Shown: positions 1 to 9,451, counted from the first letter of the stretch. The stretch is 64,000 nt of DNA from Arthrobacter sp. MAHUQ-56 (GCF_019710585.1 NZ_JAIFZQ010000008.1:62001-126000); one strand, 5' to 3'. The notes: generated by a model from the letters alone, not told the origin. Made by a program: numbers and translations.

Positions 1-748
1 CCAGCACCGCCCGCACATCCTCGGCGACATCCTGGTCCGCCATGGCATCGGAGATCTTTTCCAACCCTGCCTCGAAACCGAAGTAGGCGGCCGAGGCGTG
101 GCCCGTGTTCACCGTGAAGAGCTTCCGCTCGATGTAGGGCGAGAGGTCGTCCACGAACGTGGCTCCCGGGATCACCGGCGCGGCATCACCGAAGGGCGTG
201 CGGTCGATGACCCACTCGTAGAACGTTTCCACCGTGACGTCCAGGCCCTGGCCGGGTTCCTGGTTGGGCACGATCCGGTCCACCGCAGTGTTCGCGAACA
301 CCACCTTGCCGTCCAGGGCGCCGGCGGCGGCGCCCGGCTGGGCCGCCACCTCCTTGGCCAGGATGTCCGTGGCGTTGATGGCGTTCTCGCAGGCCATCAC
401 CTGCAACGGCGCCAGCCCGGGCTCCCGCGCCACGATACCCCGGGCGATGACGGGCGCAACGAACTTGAGGACGTGGGGACCCACCGCGGTGGTGACGATG
501 TCCGCCGTCGCGATCTCCGAGACCAGCTCCGCTTCCTGGGCAGTGGAATTCAGGGCGCGGAAGTTATCCACTGTCCGCACGGCGGGGTTCTCCCCCACCT
601 CGTGCACGGCGTAGCTGTCGGCTGCCGCCAGCTGGGCGATGAGTCCCTCCGCGACGTCGGCAAACACTACCTCGTACCCGGCATCATGCAGGAGCAGGCC
701 CACGAAGCCGCGGCCGATGTTGCCGGCACCGAAATGTACTGCCTTCAC
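1..748 (-). CDS. mtlD: mannitol-1-phosphate 5-dehydrogenase, 3' part cut by window start
   Basis: Oxidises mannitol 1-phosphate to fructose 6-phosphate with NAD in the cytoplasm. The visible N-terminal ~249 residues begin [14 protein letters not shown], a Rossmann dinucleotide-binding loop, and include the family motifs NTAVDRIVP and [12 protein letters not shown]; the lysine of the latter is the expected catalytic residue. The start is GTG at 748, overlapping the last base of the upstream mtlA stop as TAGTG, so the two genes are translationally coupled. The C-terminus lies outside the window. The identification is firm because gene order and product match the fused mannitol PTS transporter just upstream. 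Confidence 0.93.
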   Translation of the reverse strand, partial: MKAVHFGAGNIGRGFVGLLLHDAGYEVVFADVAEGLIAQLAAADSYAVHEVGENPAVRTVDNFRALNSTAQEAELVSEIATADIVTTAVGPHVLKFVAPVIARGIVAREPGLAPLQVMACENAINATDILAKEVAAQPGAAAGALDGKVVFANTAVDRIVPNQEPGQGLDVTVETFYEWVIDRTPFGDAAPVIPGATFVDDLSPYIERKLFTVNTGHASAAYFGFEAGLEKISDAMADQDVAEDVRAVL

Positions 749-2787
749 TATGCGTTGACCTTTCCGAAGAGTTCGAGGACTTCATCCTCAGAGGTGGCGG
801 CCTCAAGCCGGGCGACCTGCTCCTTGTTGGTGAAGACCTTGGCGATGGAGGACAGGATGTGCAGGTGCTCGTTGTTGATGCCCGCGACGCCCACCACGAA
901 CTTCACCTCCTTGCCGTTCCAGTCAATGCCCTCCGGGTAGCGGATCACGGACACCGCGGACTTGCGGATGTGGTCCTTGGCGGCGTTGGTGCCGTGCGGG
1001 ATGGCGAGGAAGCTGCCCATGTAGGTTGACACTGACGCTTCCCGCTCGTGCATCGCTGCGATGTAGCCTTCGTCCACCGCGCCGCGGGCCAGCAGGAGCC
1101 GGCCGGCTTCGTCGATGGCGGCGTCGCGCGTGGTGGCGGACCCGTTCAGGACCACGCTCTCCCGTGCCAGGACCTCACCGCCGGCCGGTGCAGTTGCGGC
1201 GGGCGCCGCGTCCACCGGGGCGGAGGCGGAGGCCCCACCCGGGGTGCCTGCTCCGGCGTCCGGTCCTTCGGTTGCCGTGGCTCCTTCGGTGTTGCTTTCC
1301 CGGACCAGTTCGACAATCTCGTCATACCGCGGGCTGCTCATGAAGTTGTCCACCGAGTAGTGCACGGCGCTGGAAGTGGCCGGCTTGGCGCGCTCGGTCA
1401 GGTCCTGGTGCGTGATGACCACGTCGTACGTGTCGGTGAGGTTGGCGATCGAGGCGTTGGTGACCTTGACGTCCGGGAAGCCGGCCGCCTTGATCTTGTT
1501 CCGCAGCACCGAGGCGCCCATGGCGCTGGAGCCCATGCCGGCGTCGCACGCAAAGACGATGTTGCGCACGGGTCCGGCGAGGACGCCCACGCCGCCCTGG
1601 CCGGCGGCACCCGCTCCGGCTCCGGCTCCGGTGAGCGTGGAGGCAACGGAGCTCTTCTTGCCCTTCATCGCTTCCATGCGGGACGTGGCATCTCCGAGGT
1701 CAACCTCGTCGCTGTGCTTGGTGGTGCGCAGGATGACCGAGGAGACCAGGAAGGACACGGTGGCCGCCAGCACCACGGAGAGGATCACGCCGAAGTAGCT
1801 GTCACGGGAGGTCTGGGCCAGCACGGCGAAGATGGATCCCGGGGCTGCCGGGGCCACCAGGCCGGAGTTGGTGATGGCCAGCGTGGCGATGCCGGTCATG
1901 CCGCCGGCGATCGCGCCCAGGATCAGCAGCGGGCGCATCAGGACGTACGGGAAGTAGATCTCGTGGATGCCGCCGAGGAACTGGATGATGGCGGCACCGG
2001 GAGCGGAGGCCTTGGCCGCACCGCGTCCGAAGAACATGTACGCGAGCAGGATGCCCAGGCCGGGGCCGGGGTTGGCTTCCAACAGGAAGAGGATGGATTT
2101 GCCCTGCTCGAGCGACTGCTGGACGCCCAACGGGGTGAGCACGCCGTGGTTGATGGCGTTGTTCAGGAACAGGACCTTGGCGGGTTCAATGAAGATGCTG
2201 GTCAGTGGCAGCAGGCCGTTGCTCACCAGGAACTTCACAAAGTTGCCTGCCGCCTCGCTGAAGGCCGTGACCACCGGCGATATGCCGTAGAACCCCAGCA
2301 ACGCCAGCAGTGCGCCCCAGATGCCGGCGGAGAAGTTGTTGACCAGCATCTCGAAGCCGGGGCGGATCTTGCCGTCCCAGATGGAGTCGATCTTCTTCAT
2401 GGTCCAGCCACCCAGCGGACCCATGATCATGGCGCCGATGAACATGGGAATGCCGGCACCGACGATCACACCCATGGTGCCGATGGCGCCCACCACGCCA
2501 CCGCGGACGTCGTAGACCATCTTGCCGCCGGTGTAGCCGATCAGCAGCGGCAGCAGGTAGGTGATCATGGGGCCTACCAGCCCGATGTTGGGCTTTCCGC
2601 CGGTCTCGCCGAAACCACCCAGCTGCGGAACGGGCAGCCAGCCCTTCTCAATGAACAGGGCGGTGATGATGCCCCAGGCGATGAAGGCGCCGATGTTGGG
2701 CATGATCATGCCGGACAGGAAGGTCCCGAACTTCTGGACGTGGACCCTGGCGCTGGTGCGCGGCTTTGCAACTGTCTCTGTTGCCAT
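748..2787 (-). CDS. mtlA: PTS mannitol transporter, fused EIICBA
   Basis: Membrane permease that imports mannitol and phosphorylates it. It has 679 residues in the order EIIC (about 15-355, many hydrophobic segments, GIHE motif at 273-276), EIIB (about 405-495, phosphocysteine C414 in [11 protein letters not shown]) and EIIA (about 535-679, phosphohistidine H598 in FLAIPHGT). Ala/Gly/Pro-rich linkers join the cytoplasmic domains. The full-length EIICBA arrangement matches the enterobacterial form. The ATG start is preceded by AGGAA about 6 nt upstream. It is followed directly by mtlD, giving an uptake-plus-oxidation operon. It needs EI and HPr: an EI gene lies divergently nearby (3778), and no HPr gene is seen in the window. 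Confidence 0.96.
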   Translation of the reverse strand: MATETVAKPRTSARVHVQKFGTFLSGMIMPNIGAFIAWGIITALFIEKGWLPVPQLGGFGETGGKPNIGLVGPMITYLLPLLIGYTGGKMVYDVRGGVVGAIGTMGVIVGAGIPMFIGAMIMGPLGGWTMKKIDSIWDGKIRPGFEMLVNNFSAGIWGALLALLGFYGISPVVTAFSEAAGNFVKFLVSNGLLPLTSIFIEPAKVLFLNNAINHGVLTPLGVQQSLEQGKSILFLLEANPGPGLGILLAYMFFGRGAAKASAPGAAIIQFLGGIHEIYFPYVLMRPLLILGAIAGGMTGIATLAITNSGLVAPAAPGSIFAVLAQTSRDSYFGVILSVVLAATVSFLVSSVILRTTKHSDEVDLGDATSRMEAMKGKKSSVASTLTGAGAGAGAAGQGGVGVLAGPVRNIVFACDAGMGSSAMGASVLRNKIKAAGFPDVKVTNASIANLTDTYDVVITHQDLTERAKPATSSAVHYSVDNFMSSPRYDEIVELVRESNTEGATATEGPDAGAGTPGGASASAPVDAAPAATAPAGGEVLARESVVLNGSATTRDAAIDEAGRLLLARGAVDEGYIAAMHEREASVSTYMGSFLAIPHGTNAAKDHIRKSAVSVIRYPEGIDWNGKEVKFVVGVAGINNEHLHILSSIAKVFTNKEQVARLEAATSEDEVLELFGKVNA

Positions 2788-2887
2788 GTGATTTCCTAAC
2801 CGTCATTCCTGCTGCTCCGCAGGATGGTCCGATAGATACGACGACGTACTGCTGGTGGAGCGGATGGTGCTTTGGTGGTGTGCCGGG

Positions 2888-3616
2888 TCAGCCGGCCGGG
2901 CTGGTGGAGATCCGGTGCAGCCATTCGAGGAAAAGTTTGAGTTCCGAGCTCGAGAGCTGGTCAGAGTGCGAAGCCTGAAGTGCGGCGTTCAGGGCGATCG
3001 CTGCCACCACCACCGAGGATTTCCCGGTGGACTCCGGAGCCGGGCCATTGGCCGGTTCGGCGGACACCGCGAAGATCATGGCATCCCTGGTCATGGTGGA
3101 CAGTTCAAGGTTGCGTTCGGAGGCGGGCTCCGCAATCAGCATCAGCGTCACGCCCACGTTGGCCGCCAGGATGGACCTGGCCGCTTCCCTGGGCTGGACG
3201 TTGAGCTGGCCCGCCGCCGCTGCCTTGTTCAGCATCTCCTCCATCAGCGCCTCGGCATCTGCCACGATGGCCGGCCGGCTTTCCGGGCGGATGTTGCCGA
3301 ACATCACCAGGTACAGTTCCGGCTGGTTCAAGCCGAACTGGACGTGGTTGTCCCACATTCTCCGGATGTCCTCAAGCGGCTGCCCGGAGGGGGCGAAATC
3401 CCTTTCGCCCGCGACATATTCCTCAAACCCCGCGGCGACGACGGCGTCAAACAGACCTTCCTTGTCACCGAAGTGGTGGTAGAGCGTGGGCGCCGAAACC
3501 CCCGCCAGCTGGGTGATCTGGCGGGTGGAGACGGGCGCCCCGGCGGACTTGGCCAACAATTCCGCGGCCGCACGGAGCAGCCGCATTTTGGCGGGAAGCT
3601 GGCCATCCAAACTCAT
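2888..3616 (-). CDS. TetR family transcriptional regulator (mtl/ptsI neighbourhood)
   Basis: A 242-residue protein with an N-terminal TetR helix-turn-helix (about 8-55; VSTRQITQLAGVSAPTLYHHFGDKEGLFDAV) and an effector-binding C-terminal domain. It lies between mtlA and the divergent ptsI, so it probably controls the PTS genes. That is inference; classical mtl operons use MtlR or MtlA-linked activators. The box TAGGGT (3624-3629, minus strand) is 7 nt before the ATG, the layout of a leaderless transcript. The 15-bp palindrome at 3635-3649 sits just upstream of that box, consistent with autorepression. Confidence 0.9.
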   Translation of the reverse strand: MSLDGQLPAKMRLLRAAAELLAKSAGAPVSTRQITQLAGVSAPTLYHHFGDKEGLFDAVVAAGFEEYVAGERDFAPSGQPLEDIRRMWDNHVQFGLNQPELYLVMFGNIRPESRPAIVADAEALMEEMLNKAAAAGQLNVQPREAARSILAANVGVTLMLIAEPASERNLELSTMTRDAMIFAVSAEPANGPAPESTGKSSVVVAAIALNAALQASHSDQLSSSELKLFLEWLHRISTSPAG

Positions 3617-3634
3617 AACCGCTACCCTAGCACC

Positions 3635-3649
3635 TATAGCATTGCTATA
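3635..3649. promoter_or_regulatory. 15-bp palindromic operator in the TetR/ptsI divergent promoter
   Basis: TATAGCA-T-TGCTATA is a perfect 7-bp inverted repeat around one base. It overlaps a -35-like TTGCTA (3642-3647) that is 16 bp from TACAAT (3664-3669), a plausible plus-strand ptsI promoter. It also lies immediately upstream of the TAGGGT box of the minus-strand TetR gene. One bound repressor could therefore silence both directions. Binding is inferred, not shown. Confidence 0.6.
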
Positions 3650-3777
3650 TGAACTGAATCACATACAATTTTTTCAGGCACGTTTCCCGCCCCCGGACGT
3701 AGCAGTCCCCCGGCGGTTCCGGCATGGCGCCGGCGATCCGGCGGGCCTGGCAAACCGGCAGAGAATGAGGACCTTCA

Positions 3778-5463
3778 GTGCAGAACTTCCCAGGAGTAGG
3801 CGTCAGCCCAGGCCGCGTCATCGGCACCGTCCGGCAGATGCCCAAACCGATCAGCGAACCTGCCGCCGGTGAACAGCTGGCCGCGGGCACCACCGCCGAG
3901 GAAGCCACCGCAGCATTGAAGGCAGCCTCCCAGGCTGTCCACGACGAGCTGAAGGCGCGTGCCGCGCACGCCACCGGGGACGGCAAGGCCGTCCTGGAGG
4001 CAACAGCCCTGATGGCCAAGGACACCATGCTGATCAAGGGTGCCGCCAAGCTTGTTGCCCGGGGCGCCTCCGCCGAGCGGGCCATCTGGGAGTCCGGTTC
4101 CTCCGTCTCTGAAATGCTGCACAACCTGGGTGGCTACATGGCCGAACGCGCCACGGACGTCCTGGACGTGCGCGCCAGGATCGTGGCCGAACTGCGCGGC
4201 GTTCCTGCACCGGGCATCCCGGCTTCAGCCACCCCATTCATCCTGGTGGCCGATGACCTGGCCCCCGCTGACACCGCAACCCTGGACCCCAACAAGGTCC
4301 TGGCCCTTGTCACCGCCGGCGGCGGCCCCCAGTCGCACACCGCCATCATCGCCCGTTCGCTCGGCCTGCCCGCCGTCGTCGCCGCTGTAGGGGTGGATGA
4401 CATCGCGGACGGCACCGAGGTGTTTGTTGATGGCGCGGCAGGCACGGTCACGGCTGAACCCGACGACTCCCTGCGCGCCGCAGCGGAGGCGTGGGCAGCC
4501 ACAGCCTCGCTGCTGTCCGAATTCACCGGCACGGGCACGACGGCGGACGGCCACGAAGTGCCGCTGCTCGCCAACGTGGGCGGCGGCAAGGACGCCGAGG
4601 CTGCAGCCAAGCTCGGCGCCCAGGGCGTGGGCCTGTTCCGCACCGAATTCTGCTTCCTGGAGCGGGACACGGAACCTTCCGTGGAGGAGCAGGCCGCAGC
4701 GTACAAGAGCGTTTTCGATGCCTTCCCCGGCAAGAAGGTCGTCCTGCGCACGCTGGATGCCGGGGCGGACAAGCCCCTGCCGTTCCTGACCGACTCCACC
4801 GAGCCCAACCCGGCCCTGGGCGTCCGCGGCTACCGGACCGACTTCACCACGCCGGGCGTCCTGGACCGCCAGCTGGAGGCCATCGCCCTGGCAGCGAACC
4901 AGTCCGAAGCGGACGTCTGGGTCATGGCGCCGATGATTTCCACCGCCGAGGAAGCTGCCCGGTTTGCCTCCATGTGCGCCGACGCCGGGATCAAGACCCC
5001 CGGGGTCATGGTGGAGGTCCCCTCCGCGGCCCTCACCGCGGAATCGATCCTCCGCGAGGTGGGTTTCGCGAGCCTGGGCACCAACGACCTGACGCAGTAC
5101 GCCATGGCTGCCGACCGCCAGCTGGGCCCGCTCGCCAACCTCAACACCCCGTGGCAGCCTGCGGTGCTGCGGCTCGTCGGGCTCACGGTTGAAGGATCGC
5201 GGGCCGAAGGCCACAACAAGCCCGTGGGCGTCTGCGGCGAGGCGGCCGCCGACCCCGCCCTCGCCGTCGTCCTCACCGGCCTGGGTGTCACCACGCTCTC
5301 CATGACGGCCCGCTCCCTGGCCGCCGTGGCCGCGGTCCTGAAGACGGTCACCCTGTCCGAAGCCCAGGAACTGGCCAAGCTGGCCCTGTCCGCACCCAGC
5401 GCCACCGAGGCGCGGGCATGGGTCCGGGAAAAGCTGCCTGTCCTGGACGAACTGGGCCTCTGA
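3778..5463 (+). CDS. ptsI: phosphoenolpyruvate-protein phosphotransferase (PTS enzyme I)
   Basis: Soluble enzyme that takes phosphate from PEP and passes it to HPr, the first step of all PTS sugar import. It has 561 residues against about 570 for the family. The HPr-binding and phosphohistidine domains occupy about 1-230, with H187 in GGGPQSHTAIIARS. The C-terminal half is the PEP-binding TIM barrel, with LFRTEF, the LRTLDAGADK region and the near-terminal catalytic cysteine in GVCGEAAADP. The start is GTG at 3778 with GAGG about 7 nt upstream. Being divergent from the TetR gene and close to mtlAD suggests co-regulation with mannitol uptake. Confidence 0.96.
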   Translation: MQNFPGVGVSPGRVIGTVRQMPKPISEPAAGEQLAAGTTAEEATAALKAASQAVHDELKARAAHATGDGKAVLEATALMAKDTMLIKGAAKLVARGASAERAIWESGSSVSEMLHNLGGYMAERATDVLDVRARIVAELRGVPAPGIPASATPFILVADDLAPADTATLDPNKVLALVTAGGGPQSHTAIIARSLGLPAVVAAVGVDDIADGTEVFVDGAAGTVTAEPDDSLRAAAEAWAATASLLSEFTGTGTTADGHEVPLLANVGGGKDAEAAAKLGAQGVGLFRTEFCFLERDTEPSVEEQAAAYKSVFDAFPGKKVVLRTLDAGADKPLPFLTDSTEPNPALGVRGYRTDFTTPGVLDRQLEAIALAANQSEADVWVMAPMISTAEEAARFASMCADAGIKTPGVMVEVPSAALTAESILREVGFASLGTNDLTQYAMAADRQLGPLANLNTPWQPAVLRLVGLTVEGSRAEGHNKPVGVCGEAAADPALAVVLTGLGVTTLSMTARSLAAVAAVLKTVTLSEAQELAKLALSAPSATEARAWVREKLPVLDELGL

Positions 5464-5510
5464 CCCAACAGGCGGCCAAGGCCGGCCGCGCCGCGGGATA
5501 GGCTACGTCC

Positions 5511-5933
5511 ATGGCACTGATAGCCCCCCGGGTCACGGCCGGCCTCCCTGCCGGCGAGGCGAGCAGCCTCGCGCGCGCCCTCGCGGACAGCAACGACATC
5601 ACCGTCTTCGTGGACGGCACGGTCCACCGCCTGCCTGCCCAGGCGAGGGACGCCGTCGTGGACCTCCTTTCCCGGCTCAGCCGAGGCGAAACGGTGACGG
5701 TCAGCAGCGTCGAGGAAATGCTCACCACCTCGCAGGCAGCCGAGCTGGCAGGGATCTCGCACACCTACCTGCGCAACATGACGGACCGCGGTGAGATCCC
5801 GGTGGAGTACCGCGGCTCGCACCGCCGCATCCGGACGGCTGACATCATGGCGTGGCTCGAGAAGCAGAAGATAGCCGAACAGAAGCGCAAGCAGGGCAAG
5901 AACGCCGGGGTCGACGCCGGCACGGGAGCTTAG
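5511..5933 (+). CDS. excisionase/antitoxin-type helix-turn-helix protein
   Basis: A 140-residue DNA-binding protein. The N-terminal half (about 1-65) is helical. The C-terminal half (about 70-118; LTTSQAAELAGISHTYLRNM, then GSHRRIRTADIMAWLEKQ) is the MerR/excisionase-like HTH found in actinobacterial antitoxins that are usually paired with a PIN-domain RNase. The last ~25 residues are Lys-rich. No PIN gene follows; the next gene is an alpha/beta hydrolase coupled by a TAGTG overlap. TAGGCT (5499-5504) is 6 nt before the ATG, so the mRNA is probably leaderless. The antitoxin role is inferred from the fold family only. Confidence 0.8.
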   Translation: MALIAPRVTAGLPAGEASSLARALADSNDITVFVDGTVHRLPAQARDAVVDLLSRLSRGETVTVSSVEEMLTTSQAAELAGISHTYLRNMTDRGEIPVEYRGSHRRIRTADIMAWLEKQKIAEQKRKQGKNAGVDAGTGA

Positions 5934-6760
5934 TGCGTACCTCATCGGCCTGGGGGCGCCGGAACGACGCTGAGCTGCACTCCGCCGACGTGGAGGCCCA
6001 CGGTTTCACAGGCCGGATCCTTTGGACCGACGGCACCCCGGCCCCGGGACCGGACGCAGCGGCGGCCCCGGCAGTTCCGGCCTACATCCTGGTCCACGGC
6101 ATCGGCGTTTCCCACCGCTACCATCGCCGGCTGCACCTTGAGCTGTCGCGCACCGCCCCGACCTACTCCGTCGACCTGCCTGGTTTCGCCGGAACACCCC
6201 GTCCCGGCCGCCAGCTTTCCGTGGCGGACTACGGCACCTTCATCGCCCAGGCGCTGAAGGCCAACGGCATCCGTTCCTACATCCTGGTGGGCCATTCCAT
6301 GGGCGTGCAGTTTGCCATCGAGGCCGCACTCCACGCGCCGGCGCAGGCGCAGAAACTGGTGCTCATGGGCCCGGTGGTGGATGAGCGGCACAGAAGCGTC
6401 AGGCGCCAGGCGCTGGCCCTGTCCCTGGACGCCCTCCTGCGGGAGAGTGCGGGGTCCAACTGGATAGTGTTCTCGGACTACTTCCGGTGCGGGCCGCGCT
6501 GGTACTTCACCGAGCTTCCCGTCATGATGGCCTACCCCACGGAAAAGCGCCTGGCCGGAATCGACGTGCCCGTGCTGGTCCTGCGTGGTAGCCGGGACCA
6601 GGTGGCCGGCCCGGAATGGTCGATGCGGCTTTCCATCGTTGTGCCGCAGGGGCGGTTCGTGGAGATCCCGGGCGCCGGCCACGTGGTCCAGCACCTGCGG
6701 CCGCGGGAGGTTGCGGAGGCCATCGCGGCTTTTGCGGCCATTCCCGCCGTGCAGGGCTGA
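5933..6760 (+). CDS. alpha/beta hydrolase
   Basis: A 275-residue hydrolase of the alpha/beta fold. A complete catalytic triad can be read: S122 in the nucleophile elbow GHSMG, D222 in LRGSRDQVAG and H250 in PGAGHVVQH. The oxyanion-hole HG is in LVHGIGVSHRYH. It has no signal peptide, so it is cytoplasmic; the substrate is unknown. I chose GTG 5933, which shares a base with the preceding stop (TAGTG), over an in-frame extension starting inside the upstream gene. Its last codons and TGA form the first partial copy of a 17-bp tandem repeat (6749-6817). Confidence 0.85.
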   Translation: MRTSSAWGRRNDAELHSADVEAHGFTGRILWTDGTPAPGPDAAAAPAVPAYILVHGIGVSHRYHRRLHLELSRTAPTYSVDLPGFAGTPRPGRQLSVADYGTFIAQALKANGIRSYILVGHSMGVQFAIEAALHAPAQAQKLVLMGPVVDERHRSVRRQALALSLDALLRESAGSNWIVFSDYFRCGPRWYFTELPVMMAYPTEKRLAGIDVPVLVLRGSRDQVAGPEWSMRLSIVVPQGRFVEIPGAGHVVQHLRPREVAEAIAAFAAIPAVQG

Positions 6761-6817
6761 CCTCGGTACAGGGATGACCTCAGTGCAGGGTTGACCTCAG
6801 TGCAGGGCTGACCTCAG
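6749..6817. repeat. 17-bp tandem repeat spanning two convergent stop codons
   Basis: Three adjacent 17-bp units, TGACCTC(A/G)GT(A/G)CAGGGN, run from 6758 to 6808, with partial copies on either side (6749-6757 and 6809-6817). The first TGA is the stop of the plus-strand hydrolase. The TCA at 6814-6816 in the last partial copy is the stop of the minus-strand PucR gene. This looks like slippage duplication of a gene terminus. Confidence 0.85.
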
Positions 6818-8034
6818 ATCCTGGGCCGGCTGGCCCAGCGCCGCATCTTGAGCGCGGCGTGCAGTTCCAGGCGGACCATGCCCTTCAGCGGATCCACCCC
6901 CAGCAGCTGGCGGATCCGGCCCAGCCTGTTATAGATGCTGCTGCGGTGCAGGTGGAGCTTGGTGGCCACGTCCTGGACTGCGCCGTCGTTGTCGTACAGC
7001 AGTTCCAGGACGGGGATGAGCTCATTGTTGCGGTCATGGTCCTCAAGCATCCGGAAGTAGACGGAGCCGGAATCCGCCCAGGCCCCCACCCCTCCCCCGG
7101 CCGAGGCCAGCAGCTGGTACACGCCAATGGACCGGCAGTCCACCAGTTCGCCGAGCTGGGGATCGACGGCGGCCGCCTGGGCTGCCACCCGAGACTGGCG
7201 GTAGGCCTCGGACAGCTGGCGGGTTTTCGCGAACCCCTCACTGATCCCCAGGATGATTCTGTGCACGGGGCGGCCGGACCGCTTGGCCAGTTCCAGCTGG
7301 TAGTGGACCAGGAGCTGGGCGTGGTTGGCCCGGCCGGTGGATTCGCGGAACAGCACCACCGAGTGGGTTTCGGTGCCCGCACTGAACAGGGCCGCGTCCA
7401 TGCCCACGGTTGCCTGGAGCGCTGTTGACCGGTGGATCAGGGTGGACGCGATGGGGTCCGGACCGCTGGCCCAGCCGTCGGCATCGAGCACCGTGACCAT
7501 CTGCCACGGGCCGCGGCCCTGGACTTCCTTCCAGCCCGCTACGGCAGCCACGGCGTTGGGCTCGCCGGCACAGGCTGAGAGGAATTCCCGCTCCCGGCCC
7601 CGCCGGAATTCGGATTCGGCAGTGTTGGAGTCCAGCAGGAGCCCAGAAAGCAGCTCAAGCTCGTGGTTGACGGCAGGCAGCTGGGTGAGGATCGCCGTCG
7701 GGCTTTCCTCCGCGGAGTCCTGCTGCACCCACAGGTAGCCAACGCGGAAGCCGCGCACCATCAGAGGCACGCAGACCCTGCCCAGCATGCCCAGGTCCGG
7801 GTTTGCCGGAACCACCACGGGCCGCACAGCCGTGGCAATGCCGTGCGACAGCTGCCACGCACTCACGTCCGCAGGGACCTTCTTGCTCAGCAGGAAGTTC
7901 ACGCGCACCCGGTCGGCGTGGGACTGGTTGGAGCTGTAGGCCAGCAGCAGCCCGTCCAGGTCCTCGAGCGACAGGCCCCGGCCCAGCTTTTGCGCCACCT
8001 GTTCCACGAGCTCTTCCACACCCTGCTGCTGCAT
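6814..8034 (-). CDS. PucR family transcriptional regulator, probable regulator of ald
   Basis: A 406-residue regulator. The C-terminal HTH_30 domain (about 345-400; VQDVATKLHLHRSSIYNRLGRIRQLLGVD) is diagnostic of the PucR/CdaR family; the N-terminal ~330 residues form the effector-sensing region. It is divergent from alanine dehydrogenase, the same arrangement as Bacillus AdeR and ald, so activation of ald by alanine is a reasonable inference. TAATGT (8041-8046) is 6 nt from the ATG, indicating a leaderless transcript. The inverted repeat at 8103-8118 is a candidate binding site. Confidence 0.9.
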   Translation of the reverse strand: MQQQGVEELVEQVAQKLGRGLSLEDLDGLLLAYSSNQSHADRVRVNFLLSKKVPADVSAWQLSHGIATAVRPVVVPANPDLGMLGRVCVPLMVRGFRVGYLWVQQDSAEESPTAILTQLPAVNHELELLSGLLLDSNTAESEFRRGREREFLSACAGEPNAVAAVAGWKEVQGRGPWQMVTVLDADGWASGPDPIASTLIHRSTALQATVGMDAALFSAGTETHSVVLFRESTGRANHAQLLVHYQLELAKRSGRPVHRIILGISEGFAKTRQLSEAYRQSRVAAQAAAVDPQLGELVDCRSIGVYQLLASAGGGVGAWADSGSVYFRMLEDHDRNNELIPVLELLYDNDGAVQDVATKLHLHRSSIYNRLGRIRQLLGVDPLKGMVRLELHAALKMRRWASRPRI

Positions 8035-8102
8035 GCGCCCACATTACTGCCTGCGGCGCAGGCCGGACGAACGGACAGCAGGCGACACTTGCCGCCCCAA
8101 GA

Positions 8103-8118
8103 CTCGACGAATGTCGAG
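8103..8118. promoter_or_regulatory. inverted repeat between PucR gene and ald
   Basis: CTCGAC-GAAT-GTCGAG is a perfect 6-bp inverted repeat with a 4-nt spacer. It lies about 57 bp upstream of the PucR -10-like box and about 150 bp upstream of ald. It is a candidate operator for the PucR protein; nothing else in the 230-bp intergenic region is as symmetric. Confidence 0.45.
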
Positions 8119-8265
8119 CTAAGCGGTGAAAAACCCGCGGAATGGCGCGGTTTTCGCTCCTCACCTCCGAAACCATCGTGTTGGCTGGCTCACAGCCGGA
8201 TTTATCGTTGAAACACGAAATCCTTCCATCTTTCCGGCCCACCGGCCCAGAACCTGGAGCACACG

Positions 8266-9384
8266 ATGATCATCGGCGTCCCCAAAGAAATCAAGAACAA
8301 CGAATTCCGGGTGGCCATCACCGCCGCCGGCGTCCACGAGTTCCGCACCCACGGCCACACCGTCCTGGTGGAACGCGGCGCGGGCCTGGGGTCCGGCATC
8401 ACGGACGAGGAATACGCCATCGCAGGCGCCGTGATCGTCAACGAGGCGGATGACGTCTGGGGCCGCGCGGACATGGTGATGAAGGTCAAGGAGCCCATCA
8501 AGGCCGAATACCACCGCTTCCGCAAGGGCCTGATCCTCTTCACCTACCTGCACCTGGCGGCCGAGCCCGAACTGACCCGCGAGCTCATCAACTCCGGCGT
8601 CACCGCCATCGCCTACGAGACGGTGCAGGAAGGCCGCAGCCTGCCGCTGCTGGCCCCCATGTCCGAGGTTGCCGGCCGGCTTTCCGTCCAGGTTGGCGCC
8701 TCTTCCCTCATGGCACCTGCCGGCGGCAAGGGCGTGCTGCTGGGCGGCGTGCCCGGCGTCCGCCCCGCCAAGGTTGTCGTCCTGGGCGCCGGCGTGGCCG
8801 GCACCAACGCTGCAGCCATGGCCCTGGGCCTGGGTGCCGACGTGACCATCCTGGACATCAACATCAACCGCCTCCGCGACCTCGACGCCCAGTACCAGGG
8901 CCGGCTGAAGACCGTTGCGTCCAACAAGTACGAGATCGAGAAGTCAGTGGTGGATGCCGATCTGGTTATCGGATCTGTGCTGATCCCCGGCGCCAAGGCC
9001 CCCAAGCTGGTCACCAACGACCTCGTAGCCCGGATGAAGCCCGGCTCGGTCCTGGTGGACATCGCAGTGGACCAGGGCGGCTGCTTCGAGGACACCCACC
9101 CCACCACGCACCAGGAACCCACGTACAAGGTGCACAACACCATCTTCTACTGCGTGGCCAACATGCCCGGCGCCGTCCCCAACACGTCGACCTACGCGCT
9201 GACCAACGTCACCCTGCGCTACGCCGTTGCACTGGCAAACCTGGGCGTCAAGGCCGCCTTCGACCGCGACCCCGCCCTGGCCGCCGGCCTCAACATCGCC
9301 GCCGGCCACGTGGCACACCACTCCGTGTCCGAGGCCCACAACCTGCCCCTCGTTGCCGACTGGCACGAACTGGTTTCGGCCTAG
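8266..9384 (+). CDS. ald: alanine dehydrogenase
   Basis: NAD-dependent oxidative deamination of L-alanine to pyruvate and ammonia, cytoplasmic. It has 372 residues, the usual length. K75 in MKVKEPI and H96 in TYLHLA are the substrate-binding and catalytic residues of the family; the NAD-binding loop [13 protein letters not shown] is at about 171-183. The ATG follows a GGAGCACACG ribosome site. The divergent PucR regulator fits alanine-inducible use of alanine as carbon and nitrogen source. A 12-bp inverted repeat follows the stop codon. Confidence 0.96.
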   Translation: MIIGVPKEIKNNEFRVAITAAGVHEFRTHGHTVLVERGAGLGSGITDEEYAIAGAVIVNEADDVWGRADMVMKVKEPIKAEYHRFRKGLILFTYLHLAAEPELTRELINSGVTAIAYETVQEGRSLPLLAPMSEVAGRLSVQVGASSLMAPAGGKGVLLGGVPGVRPAKVVVLGAGVAGTNAAAMALGLGADVTILDININRLRDLDAQYQGRLKTVASNKYEIEKSVVDADLVIGSVLIPGAKAPKLVTNDLVARMKPGSVLVDIAVDQGGCFEDTHPTTHQEPTYKVHNTIFYCVANMPGAVPNTSTYALTNVTLRYAVALANLGVKAAFDRDPALAAGLNIAAGHVAHHSVSEAHNLPLVADWHELVSA

Positions 9385-9392
9385 TCCCATCC

Positions 9393-9451
9393 ATCGATTG
9401 CTCCGTAGCTGTCCATTTGAACCCCAAAACGGCGGTTAGGGAGCAATCGAT
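9393..9451. terminator. inverted repeat between convergent ald and oxidoreductase genes
   Basis: ATCGATTGCTCC (9393-9404) pairs perfectly with GGAGCAATCGAT (9440-9451) across a 35-nt loop. The right arm lies inside the last codons of the minus-strand oxidoreductase. It could act as a bidirectional terminator, although there is no T-tract and the loop is long. It may instead be a short interspersed repeat. Confidence 0.45.

Noticed and set aside
5852..5932. Earlier start for the alpha/beta hydrolase at 5852
   Set aside because: It would lie entirely within the HTH gene and adds Arg-rich residues without homology; GTG 5933 in TAGTG is better.
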